Source: Antrodiella citrinella
Lineage: Eukaryota; Basidiomycota; Agaricomycetes; Polyporales; Steccherinaceae
Direction: 5' to 3'
Length of the DNA stretch: 15,283 nucleotides
Assembly: GCA_004802725.1 (NCBI GenBank)
Contig: SGPM01000495.1
Coordinates: 1 to 15,283, forward strand
In this document: positions 1-8,907 of the stretch, one piece after another
Layout: each line of letters begins with the position of its first letter
Numbering within the stretch: the first letter of the stretch is position 1
Notes under the pieces: model-generated
Databases searched by the model: none
What the model was told of the DNA's origin: nothing
What the model saw: the letters and a program-made list of their open reading frames with translations, nothing else
Made by a program: the position numbers and the translations under genes

Positions 1-220
1 CATGTTGCCGTGGTTGTCGAGGTCGAGGTCTAGGTCTGTGGGGGTGTGAGTAGGGGTTACGGGTAACGGTGGGGGAGAGGAACGTACCACGGAGGGAGGA
101 AGGGGAGAGGGGTCTGCGGTGCGGGGGCGGGGTGCGGTCGCTGACGGTGTCGGAGGAGGAGGAGGGGGAGTGGTCCCTGGGGGCAGAGACGGGCCGGAGA
201 TGGAAGGTAGAGGAGGGCAT
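1..220 (-). CDS. 5' end of an unrecognised gene, partial at left edge
   Basis: On the minus strand an ATG at 220-218 opens exon 1 (220-88). An intron follows (87-36, 52 nt, donor GTACGT, internal TAAC, acceptor CACAG), then exon 2 (35-1), which leaves the window in frame. The phase-1 junction joins cleanly, giving 56 residues so far. The protein begins MPSSTFHLRPVSAPRD and continues Ser/Pro-rich (SPSSSSD, TPPPHRRPLSPSS), then an acidic DLDLDLD stretch just after the splice. This looks like a disordered, basic/Ser-Pro N-terminus. There is no signal peptide or membrane segment. An in-frame TAA upstream and no earlier ATG support this start. No family is recognisable from the tail alone. The body of the gene lies outside the window, so no function is proposed. 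The consensus intron and the frame agreement make a real gene likely. Confidence 0.6.
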   Translation of the reverse strand, partial: MPSSTFHLRPVSAPRDHSPSSSSDTVSDRTPPPHRRPLSPSSLRGTFLSPTVTRNPYSHPHRPRPRPRQPRQH

Positions 221-263
221 GCTGGTGTGCGATGAAGGGAAGGGCAGGGAAGCCGAGGGGTTA

Positions 264-271
264 CTTATATG
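264..271 (-). promoter_or_regulatory. TATA-like element upstream of the left-edge gene
   Basis: The minus strand reads CATATAAG here, about 44 nt upstream of the proposed ATG at 220. The sequence resembles a TATA box, but the spacing leaves only a very short 5' leader, so this is tentative. Confidence 0.25.
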
Positions 272-638
272 AACGGCGCTCCTGTGACCGAAGCTCGCGA
301 GTGTGACCAAGATCGTCTCTGACAGTTTCTGCCTCACGCCCTCTCACAACACCACCGCAGATCTACGCTGCGTCCGTCACACGTCAGGAAATACTCCTTT
401 ATAAACTCCGCCAACCCTCTCCCGTCCAAGACGCGCGCGATTACGTTCCCATCGTTTAATCTTTCGATGCCTCTCCCTCGGGCATTCAGTCTGACTCTGC
501 GTGACCGCTACGTCGGTGTCTCCTGTCCTCGTCTTCCACCGCCCGCCCCAGCACCATCGCAGGGTCCATGCCTTGACGCGCCTCGCGTCTTAGGCCATGT
601 TCGGGCACCGCTGACCCCGGAGTCACTCTACCCACCCT

Positions 639-663
639 ACCTGACCCACTTGGTGGGTCAGGT
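639..663. repeat. Perfect 11-bp inverted repeat with 3-nt loop
   Basis: The arms ACCTGACCCAC (639-649) and GTGGGTCAGGT (653-663) are exact reverse complements separated by TTG. It could form a strong hairpin or be a bipartite protein-binding site. It is not followed by a T-run. It lies about 420 nt upstream of the left-edge gene's ATG. Confidence 0.8.
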
Positions 664-1884
664 GACCCTCGAACTCAGCGTACATGTCACGTCAACGCGG
701 GGTCTTGGTGTGTGTCCGGGTGTCGGGTTGGTGGTGAACCGGACCGTGTTGCGATGAGCTTGTTTCTGACGACGAGCATGGAGGTCGAGGTCGATTTAGT
801 TTCACCCTTCCTTCCCCGCCTCCCTCGTCAAAATGGAGTCGTCACTCCAATGGATTTCCTACTAGGGCAGACTTGATAGCTAGCTTCCGGTCTCGGTGAC
901 TCATCTGTTCGTGGGCCCTAGAGCAGGTTCTTTCGTTCCGCCCTACGTCCTGCCGGACGCCAGAACAGAAGCTCGACGCGGACGTTATCATCATCACAAC
1001 GCAACGCAACGCAACTTGACTTCTTGTCTCAATGAACTCACGTCAACACCTAGGCTTTACGCCCTATCAGTCATCGTTGGCACCACCGTAATGCATGTAC
1101 CTCGCAAGTTACATAGTAGTGATCAATGATATAGTGCACTATACGCCTCTCCTGTACATGTTTCCTCCTGCCTGTCGGTCACGACGTATGGTGACCACTG
1201 ACTGGGCTGACACCTCGGTATCTATCCCTCATCCCACCCCGCTTAACCATCACAGTCCGACTCCCAAGTCGTTGTCGCGAGCGATCAACGTGCGTAACGA
1301 CATCGACATCTCAACACTGCTTGCTTGCTTGTCGTGACAAGTGTCAGTGAAGCCGGTGATCCAACCCGACCTGTCGCGTCTTGTCGCGTCGTTCCAGGAC
1401 GTGACATTTGCGATCTTCTCAGGCAGAAGACCCTTCACATGTACAGTTGGCTGTGGGCAGCCTTCATACATACAGTATCCGAGTATATGCACCCTTCCCT
1501 TCTGAGAGCTGAGAGCCTTCTTGATCTGGCGGCGCTTCGAATCTCGAAGAAGAAGAGGAGGACGCGACACCGGGGGGAGGGGGGGGGCTTCGCGTGCTCT
1601 CAGATGGGATGACCGGACGCGATACCAATGCCATTGACTGCTCTTCGGCCCCGATGGGGGTTCGGGTCGCGGTTCTTCGTTTCGTGGGTCGCCGGATCCG
1701 GAGACTCCGACTTGGACTTGGACTGCACTGACGAAAAACCTCCTGAAATGAGTACGGACAACGCTTTACATACCAACTTGGACACGGACGATACCTCTGA
1801 TCGATCACCGCCCCGAGTGACATCTGGCCACTCACTCGCTCAGCCTGGACAGGAAGAGAGGATTCAGAAGCGTCAGGTCCAGAA

Positions 1885-1898
1885 CCCCCCCCCCCCCC
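1885..1898. repeat. C14 homopolymer run
   Basis: Fourteen consecutive C residues. A G9 run (1579-1587) lies 300 nt upstream. Both are prone to length variation and to sequencing error, and both interrupt any reading frame proposed across this interval. Confidence 0.85.
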
Positions 1899-2766
1899 GT
1901 CCCGACGCCCCGTCGGAGTTCCACACACGTCACTGGGGAAGTCAAGTAAGCAAGCTTTTGAACTTGCGCCACTTTCGGTTACCTCGGAGCAGAACAACTG
2001 AGGTGATGTGCCACTTGTGCTTGTGTTGGATGCGATCTGTGACATTTTGGGTCGGGAAAGTAAATCTCGTGGGTAACGAAAGGAATCGGAATGCTTACGA
2101 CCTTCCCTTCCCCCGCAGTCCCCCTTGGCAAGCCCTGCTCCTGCCTTTCTGCACCACTCTGACGATCCCTCGACAGCGCCACACAGGCCCGCTTCTCTGG
2201 GAGATCCCTGTGCATCTTCTCTCTCTCCCCCTCCCCTCCTCCGAGTCTGCATCTGCGTCTGGCCATCTGTAACCAGCACTAAGTCCCAACTCGTCTCCGC
2301 GTCCCAGGTTGACGGGTCGCACGGTCAAGGGTATCCGTCCCGACCGACGCCTCACAGTCTTCAGTCTTCAGTAAGTATAGCCTGCGTGATGGTTCCCGCG
2401 CCCGTCGGGGAAGCCCCACTGCTGTTTTGCGTTCCGTGTGCCGGCCCTGTGCTCTGTGGGCCTGACTCGGTCATATCCCGTCGGGGAAATCGTCTTCTTT
2501 TTGGACGTCACGACACACGGACTGCTGACGGGGTTCCCCCGTCGCGCGAGTTGCCTTCCTTCTCCATCCGAGAGGTGAAGAAGAAACAGCTGGGCTTGAC
2601 GGCGATGTGATTCCCGGCCTGCCATGGGGATATTGGAAGAACGTCACGGTATGCTTCTACCTGGGACTGGGGCTTCTTTGCGCCGCTGTGGCGACGACTG
2701 CTCTTTGTAAGACGCGTACGGGCACTGAAAATTTTCGCCGTTCAGGTTCTCAAGAAGAGAGAGAGA

Positions 2767-2797
2767 GTGTGTGTGTGTATACGCGTACGCGTACGTG
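2767..2797. repeat. Alternating purine-pyrimidine tract (Z-DNA candidate)
   Basis: A short (GA)n run passes into (GT)n and then TATACGCGTACGCGTACGTG. From 2767 to 2797 every step alternates purine and pyrimidine, 31 nt without a break. It contains the exact palindrome TACGCGTACGCGTA at 2780-2793. Such tracts favour left-handed Z-DNA under negative supercoiling and mutate as microsatellites. Confidence 0.8.
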
Positions 2798-2930
2798 GGT
2801 CCGCGGGGCCGACTGATAACCAACACCAGCGAGCGGGTTCGGCAGGTTTCCGCTCGTTCCGTCCGACGCAAACAACACACATCGGAACGAATACTGCATG
2901 GCGCGTCGTCAGTTCCAACATGTACGCACG

Positions 2931-2945
2931 AAAAAAAAAAAAAAA
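2931..2945. repeat. A15 homopolymer run
   Basis: Fifteen consecutive A residues in non-coding sequence. No flanking target-site duplication or retroelement body was noticed, so it is not called a retroposon tail. Confidence 0.8.
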
Positions 2946-3507
2946 CAGCACAGAACAGAAACTCAATCGTCTCCTGCGCTGCGAAATACGCGGACGGACC
3001 CGATACGCAGTCAGTTCCACCAGTCTCCAGTCCATGCATGTGATCCCAAGTAGTTCATGATCACAGGCACGCAAACGTTGGTGCTCCCAGTCGTGTGTGG
3101 CGGAGCGCTGGACGAGGCGTTAGGAACCACCCGGACGCTCTGCGCTCAGAGAAGTTCGAAATACGAACACCTTATCATAGGCCTACAGACACTGAGAGGA
3201 GAACGGGTGAGATACGAGAAGAAGATGAGAAGGCAAAACATAAAAATAACATGAGAGCCTGGACGGGGGTGGACTCGGAGGACGCTGTGAACCTTGGTAG
3301 CGGCCATGGTGTGTGCTATCGTAATTGATATGCTTGTGATGTATCATGTGGGGCGGCTCAGGTTCACGGGAGCCAAATCCAGACGACGTGCGACGACGAT
3401 GTGATTGCAGATGTGTTTGTGTGCATGTAAGTATCATAACACGAGGGACCCGGAAACGTCCATCCCGACCCAAGAGAGGACACGGGTGAAGAAGGTGAGA
3501 TCAGAGA

Positions 3508-4452
3508 TCAGCGCGTCGCAGACTCCTTGCCCTTCTTCCGCTTCTTCCCTTCTTTCCCGGCGACGTCGTGTTCGCGCGTCCGTTTGGTCGTCGGACTGTC
3601 GTCGACGCCCGCTGGTTTCATGAACACCGAGGAGCTTCCATGTGGTGGTCGCGATGCCAATTTCGAAGCAACGGCAGCAACACCGGAAGAAGCGGTTGAA
3701 GTTGAAATGGAACTTGTCGGATGAGTAGGCGGTTGGGAGGGTGGTGGCGGTGGCGGTCTGCTGGTGGGCACGGTCTCCCGAATGATCTCCTGCACGCTCT
3801 TTGTTCTCTTCTTGCCATCCTTGTCTTTCGGGAACTCTTTGATAGGGAGAGGCGCCTGGAACCCGGATATCGACCCGACGCGTTGCTTGGTATCGTCCTG
3901 TTGCGCTGGTGTCGCCACGACCGTAACCTACCCAACCACAAACACGCGCACAAAAGAGGAACAAGGTCAAACGGGGTTGTTGTGAGGGGGAAGAGAAGAA
4001 GAAGCGGACGACTGACGGGTAGAATCACGCGGTTGGGAGCGACCTCTATTCCGTGTATGTTGAACTTCCGGCGTCCTTTCGAAGGCCCAGCTTCCGCGTT
4101 CTCCGTGTCGTCGTACATGAAAGGGATGTACGACGGTTCATACGTGATGTTCCCTCCTCCTGCTGAAGATCTACACACACAAAAACAACACACAAACCAT
4201 CCTCACTTCAGCATCACCACAACAACCCAACATCCGATTGCAGAACCGGACGTACGATGAGGCTTGTGAAGACGAAGACGCCGCCCCGATCCCCCACTTC
4301 TCCTTCAAATCCTGCGGGACCTCCCACTCGGCCTCGTCCTGCACCTTCGCGTGCTCGTGCTCGACTTGCGCTTGCTGTTTCGCGCGTTGGGCGTTTTGCA
4401 TGAACCGGAGACCCATCGTCCCGTTGCTCAGTTGCTTCGCTGGTTTAGACAT
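3508..4452 (-). CDS. MPP6: MPP6 / M-phase phosphoprotein 6 family, nuclear exosome cofactor
   Basis: Three minus-strand exons: 4452-4256, 4170-4017 and 3927-3508 (TGA at 3510-3508). The introns are 4255-4171 (GTACGT...TGTAG) and 4016-3928 (GTCAGT...GGTAG). The phases agree and give 256 residues. Family features seen: the N-terminal LSNGTMGLRFMQ box (residues 8-19), matching the conserved MPP6 start; WEVPQDLKEKWG at 43-54; and GRRKFNIHGIEV at 98-109, matching the internal MPP6 motif. The rest (118-256) is low-complexity, with a poly-proline patch (175-180), FMKPAGVDD (219-227) and a lysine-rich tail (GKEGKKRKKGK). In yeast and humans MPP6 binds the nuclear exosome (Rrp6/Mtr4 module) and RNA and assists 5.8S rRNA maturation and RNA surveillance. 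The protein is longer than yeast (about 186) or human (160) MPP6. The family call is firm; the use of both introns is inferred. Confidence 0.88.
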
Positions 4453-5044
4453 CGTGTCTACCGCCGACAGAGGTGACGATGGTGAGTGCTCAGTGCGGGG
4501 ATGGGTGGCGAGTTCAAGCTTTCACTGTTCAGGTCGGTCGTTGAACAATTCAACTGCAATTGATCGGGAGATAAGCGATCTTTGAGGCACGATCTTATCG
4601 GCGCTAATCTTCCGTTCCTCTTCTTGCTCTTGACGATGTCGCTGACAAGAGGTCCTCCTCCAGAATTCCGAGTTCACACACAACTGCACATTCAGCCTTC
4701 TTTTGTATGATGCAGAAGATGCTTACTTTTACTCACCAACAGCGAGGGGATTCATCGCCTTACCCCGGTCCAGAAACAACCTTACGCCATCGGTGTCACC
4801 GCAGATGTCTACTTATGGCGACTTGGATAGCCTGAGGAGCACGTCACTATCTCCTACGAGATTATATGCTGCCCACAACTACGTATGTTGACTTTGCACT
4901 GCCGGCCCACCGTTGACGAGGAGAAGAAGCAGACGAGTCTGCGCACCCGCACACCACTCCATGGTATCTTTGTCTGGAAATCGGAGTACGTACTGTGAAG
5001 TACTGGAGGAAGACGTGCTTGCTCTGGAAGGAGAACCGTGCGTG

Positions 5045-5130
5045 CTTGGACACGTAGAAGGGGTCGCGTGCGATGCTGCGCTTCTCGTAACTGCTTAACC
5101 CAGGGAATACGGTACGAAACCAACAAATTT
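5045..5130. repeat. Direct repeat, copy A
   Basis: It begins with CTTGGACACGTAGAAG, then GGTCGCGTGCGATG and CTGCGC, then a diverged middle and ATACGGTACG...ACAAA. The same words recur in the same order about 176 nt downstream (copy B), with small insertions between them. This indicates an old tandem duplication. Confidence 0.65.
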
Positions 5131-5220
5131 GTCTGCTTTCTCGCTAGACGATTCATGTGTAGAACAGTACATCAGATGGTTCATTGCAAATTGTGGTCGT
5201 TGCGAGTGCGTGCCTGGATC

Positions 5221-5335
5221 CTTGGACACGTAGAAGCATGAAGAGGTCGCGTGCGATGCATGCTGCGCATCTCATACTCTCTAGCATGGCTTAGGGAGAT
5301 ACGGTACGTGACTAACAAAATTGTGTTATCAGGGA
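5221..5335. repeat. Direct repeat, copy B
   Basis: It has the same ordered words as copy A: CTTGGACACGTAGAAG, GGTCGCGTGCGATG, CTGCGC, ATACGGTACG and ACAAA. Insertions (for example GCATGAA after the first word) make it longer. No coding function or mobile-element ends could be assigned. Confidence 0.65.
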
Positions 5336-5815
5336 GGTGCGTTGTTCATGCTCTCGTGTTTGACCTGGTGTTATCCCGCGTGTCTGAGTTTGCACCCCAC
5401 AGACACCCACCTCTACGAAGGGGTGGTTTGATCCAACGAACTCGACGTAGGTCCGGTCCAGAGACTCGACGCCCTGAATCTCTGCAACAGATCCTTCAAA
5501 TGGATCCAAACCATTGACGTCGTAGCCGGTAGGTGTTTATAGCCTCGCTAACTGATTTCATGCGGGATACAACATTTTAGACCATTGACTGCAAAATGTA
5601 GTCGTTGTCGTGACCGACATCGACGACGTTCGGAGTGGTTGTTCGTCGGGAAACAAGTGCATACGTAATGTGAGGCATGGATTTTTCTATCATGAAGGTG
5701 TGTCACTCTTTTTATGGCCTATTATGAACCGTACGTCTCAACATAATGCCTCCTCACAGTCCCCAAACTTCACACTGGACACGACCAACGTCTAAACGAC
5801 CTGCTTCCGCCATAG

Positions 5816-6378
5816 GGTCAAAACGCATGTCCCATTTCTTCAAGCTTTTCGCCCGAATCTCGCTCAGCCTGGTCAATCCGAATTATACGCTGTGTGCTAA
5901 CGGGAGGGACTCTTGTGAAGTTGCGGCCGCTCGTGCTGTTTCATTTCGATCCTCCGGAGTTTCGCGCAAGGCAACTGAGGCGTGAGGCGTGGCCCAGCGG
6001 GAAAATCTCAGTGGAGGTATCGAGTCGCCGGACGTGGCCGTTCAGAGCACCGAGGTCACGCGGCGATGCAGAGCGCGACACGGACGCCGGAGCGACGAGT
6101 CTGAAGACAGAGCGTGAGCTCGACTTGGTGACCCTGCCACACATCATGATGCCGCCGGAACGTGTGGTGAGTGATACCTGATGAACACGATGCGCACGCA
6201 GCGACGGGCCGCGTTGCAGGGAGAGTGGGTGGCGTGGCGTGAAGGCGTGAACGGACTCGGATTGCGTGATGCTCCGTGGGCTGCGGCGGAGATACTTATT
6301 CTTATTTATCTATCTTCCTGCGCACTGTTTCGTGTACATCAGCCATGTATCTCATGTGAATGGACGTTCAGGAGGTGA
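5816..6378 (+). CDS. Candidate spliced gene 3' part, unrecognised
   Basis: A good 3' splice site (CTAAAC branch-like sequence, pyrimidine tract, CCATAG ending at 5815) precedes an open stretch. One frame runs from 5816 to 6166, crosses a likely intron (6167-6219, GTGAGT to TTGCAG, 53 nt) in phase 0, and continues 6220-6378 to TGA. That gives about 170 residues, including the segments LTGGTLVKLRPLVLFHFDPP and GEWVAWREGVNGLGLRD and a hydrophobic AAAEILILIYLSS stretch. There is no ATG; a GTACGT donor at 5731 could supply an upstream exon. The correct frame is unsettled, because two other frames are also open after 5816 and the minus strand is open at 5941-6147. No family is recognised. It may be a real gene, a decayed one, or chance. 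Confidence 0.25.
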
Positions 6379-6936
6379 TTCGGCTCATCGCGATACATAC
6401 AAGAAGGCCTGAGGCCTGAGGAGCGGCCCAGATGCGTCGTCTGAACGAAAATTTGTAGCTTCGTCAGCTCTCTTGCGTGGACAGCGGTCATCCCGAGTTG
6501 TCAAAATTGGAAGCAAGTGCAGAGAACTTACTGGAATGGGATCGCGCTCGCTGGATGATTGAGAACGTTCGTAGCCCCTTAGTAAGCAAGTGGTCATAAC
6601 AAAATCATGCCAATATGATTAGACATCCTGGCGTGTCCAATGGAGATGGAATGCAAGCAGAAGTTTTGTCGTGTACTGGATGCACATAAGCAACATGGAA
6701 CTTCTGGTGATGAAATTGATTCCAAGGATCGACCAAGGATGGAGATCCGAAGTCGGAGTCAATTAAAGCCTCGAGGAGTGGTTGGTATAAACATAGCAGT
6801 CCGTCCTAGAAAAGGTAAACAGCTGTGATAACAAGTTGTACGTCAGAACCGGAGTCTCGTACGATATGTAATTATACTTGTAATCATACCTATACGCCGG
6901 AGCAGGCGTCGTCACAGCTACACATTTCGTACGCGT

Positions 6937-7120
6937 GAGGTCACATTTCGAGCGGCATTGCTGCGGAACCTGTCAAAGGACCCTTAATGAGTGCTGTAAG
7001 CATGCGAGACCACTGCTTTGATATATCTGGCTCAGCTTTCGGAGCGTTAGAACACAAGAGTGAGCTGTTGGAACGAGTTACGGGCCTCTTCCAGAGCCTG
7101 AGTTTCAGACCACCGCCTGT
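6937..7120. repeat. Degenerate direct duplication, copy 1
   Basis: The ordered words GAGGTCA, GCGGCATTG, TCAAAGGA, GATAT and TCAGACC recur about 240-280 nt downstream with similar spacing: GAGGTCA to GCGGCATTG is 15 nt in both copies. Similarity between the words is low, so this is an ancient or chance resemblance. Confidence 0.35.
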
Positions 7121-7210
7121 GAAAAGACAAAGTACCGTAATGACGAGCTATAAGTATGTCGTCAATAAGCAGTTGTAAAGAGTGAATACAACCACTGATT
7201 CTGTATGTGC

Positions 7211-7360
7211 GAGGTCAGACTACCGGCGGCATTGTGGAGATGCTCAACACTATCAAAGGATCGAAATACACCGCGTTTGATAGGGAATGATATCTGTCCT
7301 TCGAGCTTGTCGCGGCAATACGGTATTGCGTTCCTGGTCAAGTCTCAGACCGCTGTTTCT
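7211..7360. repeat. Degenerate direct duplication, copy 2
   Basis: This is the partner of 6937-7120. The same ordered words are present, with a 6-nt insertion before TCAAAGGA and shortening further on. No coding or mobile-element assignment can be made. Confidence 0.35.
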
Positions 7361-7780
7361 GATCCTACGAACAGAGGGGAAGAGATGAATGATCGTAAGG
7401 ATGAGGGGTATGTCAGACTCGAATGCTGGGACTCGGATAATGCAAAATCACACCGTATCCGTCGGGATAGGTGTAATCACAAACTCATGTTTCGTATGCA
7501 TGAAGTCAATACTTGGGCGGCCTCGTGGAGGAGGAGCTGAACAATTACCAGAGGATCTTGCCGACTACTGGGATCATACAACGCTTTCGCTGACAGATCT
7601 TGCTAGAATTTTCAGCGTTACGTGCCATGGTGGTCAAGAAATGTCAGAGTACACTGATGTCCGGATGTTGGATCAACGGTCAGCGCCCGGTCAGCAGCCT
7701 GGCTTTCTGTACGGAACAAGTGAGAGTTAGACTGATCAGACGGCCGAATGAACAACATGACCTGATGCGGATATTTCCCG

Positions 7781-7991
7781 TCATTGGCCGTGCTGCCCTG
7801 TCTGCGCTTCAGGGACAACATTCGGACTCGGTGACTTGTCGTTGTTGACACTGACAGGTGCTGTCGACGGTGAGTCGACGCCCGCCGGTTTTATAAATGT
7901 AACCGACGACGGCATCGCTGACGATAACTTTGCCGGCGGTATAAATGTTGTTGTCCGAACAAGTGGCAATTGAACGCCCCCTCGGCCTTTG
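7781..7991 (-). CDS. Candidate terminal exon with TFI-x-PA repeat and KPAGVD motif
   Basis: On the minus strand a pyrimidine-rich acceptor (CCCCCACCGTCCAG, ending at 7992) precedes an open frame from 7991 to TGA at 7783-7781. The translation includes VQLPLVRTTTFIPPAKLSSA and then VTFIKPAGVDSPSTAPV. That is a tandem imperfect repeat of about 15 residues built on TFI-x-PA, followed by a Ser/Pro/Asn-rich tail. FIKPAGVD nearly equals FMKPAGVD in the MPP6 tail at 3601-3624, and the three nucleotide differences over those 24 bases are all third-codon-position changes. That favours real coding. The frame is closed upstream of the acceptor, so an upstream exon is required, and its donor is not clear. 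It could be the 3' end of an unrecognised gene or a relic. No function is proposed. Confidence 0.35.
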
Positions 7992-8907
7992 CTGGACGGT
8001 GGGGGAACATATTTTGATGGTGCCAGCGCCGTGGCGCGCGTTCATCAAGTGTACACCCACGCCCACATCTACACGCCCACGGTAGTATCGCGGTGAAGCA
8101 AAAATATAAGCGCGAGCGTGAGCGGACATCATACTAGTGAGGCTCTTGGAACATACCGCAGGCCTATGAAAGAATAATCGTCGGTGCGACAAATTGTGAT
8201 GTGAGCCACTGAATGAGAACATTCTCATGACGAGCACAGGCTTGGTGCGCACTCGATGACATTCGCCCCGTATGTCTCGCGTCCACCGAAACAATTGCTG
8301 TCAGAGGTAGCCCCTCGGTGATTGCTTCACTCTATTTAGATAAAGTGAAAACGACCCTGTCGATCTGCGAATACGCCACTGTTGTAATGTGGGGATCATT
8401 CCAATTACTGCACTGGAAAGAGAGAGGTCTTACTGTAGTAGGGCGGTGCAGCAAATCGGAGCTAGAGACGTAGATCGTCTACTAGCACGACTAATATTAG
8501 GCTCACAGTACGGTGCTGGAATGACTCACAGTGTCAGTGGCTCTATCGTATGTCCAAGCAGCAATGTCTCACGATGGTTATACGGGCTTTATGGCATCCG
8601 TAGTACGACCGTGACGCACGGAGTCTGGGAGAGACTCGCACGAGCCAGTACAAGTGAAGACACTGACGTTAGAAATTGTGGGACTCACCATGTCAACGAA
8701 GCTACTAGTGATAGTACTATCAGCGCTGCGGATAATTACTTCAGTGGATTGATGATTTGACTTCGTGCTTGAACATTTGAATTCCTTGAAGCATGATGCT
8801 TGGATTTCTAAAATACGCAGAGACGTCAAGAGGGCAAGGTGCAAGTTGAGCTAAGAGCTACTACGAAAATGGTTCAAAAAGTTCAAAAAGAAAAAGAGTA
8901 CATCCTT
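7992..8907. other. Interval without a supported gene
   Basis: The longest open frame is a plus-strand one of 123 codons (8389-8760), beginning with GTG and lacking any recognisable motif. Minus-strand frames overlap it and the preceding 300 nt. No splice-supported model emerged. The last 20 nt contain the T-rich (minus strand) terminator of the tRNA gene. Confidence 0.4.
8885..8895 (-). terminator. RNA polymerase III terminator of tRNA-Arg
   Basis: The minus strand reads TTTTTCTTTTT starting 13 nt beyond the tRNA 3' end. Runs of at least five T are standard Pol III termination signals, and the position fits. Confidence 0.7.

Larger units (their letters stand above)
221..3507. other. Gene-poor interval between left-edge gene and MPP6
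   Basis: No gene could be supported in these 3.3 kb. Both flanking genes are on the minus strand, so this is the upstream region of the left-edge gene and the downstream region of MPP6. Long open frames occur on both strands between 1464 and 2610, but they overlap one another, cross G/C homopolymer runs and show no recognisable domain. On the plus strand, 2060-2118 resembles an intron (GTAAAT to a pyrimidine-rich CCCCCGCAG), so an unrecognised spliced transcript is possible. Short tandem sequences occur: four CAACG units near 998-1015, a doubled TTGTCGCGTC near 1370-1391, and a doubled CAGTCTT near 2357-2370. Confidence 0.5.
4453..5730. other. Gene-poor interval upstream of MPP6 with degenerate duplications
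   Basis: No gene is firmly supported. The MPP6 promoter should lie in the first few hundred bases. Weak plus-strand coding signals exist. One frame from about 4703 to 4882 is open and Ser/Thr-rich, and could join through GTATGT...AAGCAG (4883-4932) to 4933-4998. It has no ATG and a purine-rich acceptor, so it is not called. Near 5428-5530 another open plus frame ends at GTAGGT, followed by CTAAC and TTTTAG at 5580, an intron-like 50 nt. The opposite strand is also open there. A divergent direct repeat (5045-5130 / 5221-5335) lies in the middle. Confidence 0.4.
6379..7780. other. Interval without a recognisable gene, with a degenerate duplication
   Basis: No supported gene. Weak signals only: a minus-strand ATG at 6597 opens 22 codons, ending in GERDPIP-like sequence before GTAAGT at 6531-6526, with no convincing downstream exon. 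A 62-codon plus frame lies at 6640-6828 and a 63-codon one at 6987-7178. None carries a known motif. Segments 6937-7120 and 7211-7360 share ordered words, suggesting an old duplication. Confidence 0.4.

Noticed and set aside
1464..2279. Long minus-strand open frame (271 codons) in the left interval
   Set aside because: It crosses the C14 and G9 runs, is rich in Ser/Arg/Gly low-complexity sequence, overlaps equally long plus-strand frames and has no recognisable domain. An internal intron-like segment is a multiple of three, so openness is not evidence of coding.
2125..2610. Plus-strand open frame (161 codons) after a strong-looking CCCCCGCAG acceptor
   Set aside because: It has no ATG and no motif, and no reliable upstream exon could be joined in frame. 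Kept only as a remark in the interval entry.
2931..2945. A15 run as a retroposon poly-A tail
   Set aside because: No upstream element body or flanking target-site duplication was seen.
3308..3322. Codons TGT GTG CTA TCG TAA reading CVLS-stop, a CaaX-like end as in fungal pheromone precursors
   Set aside because: An in-frame TAG lies five codons upstream of the cysteine and there is no precursor ORF or ER-type processing site. Treated as chance.
8389..8760. 123-codon plus-strand frame
   Set aside because: It begins with GTG, lacks splice or motif support and overlaps minus-strand frames. Length alone is not convincing in this composition.
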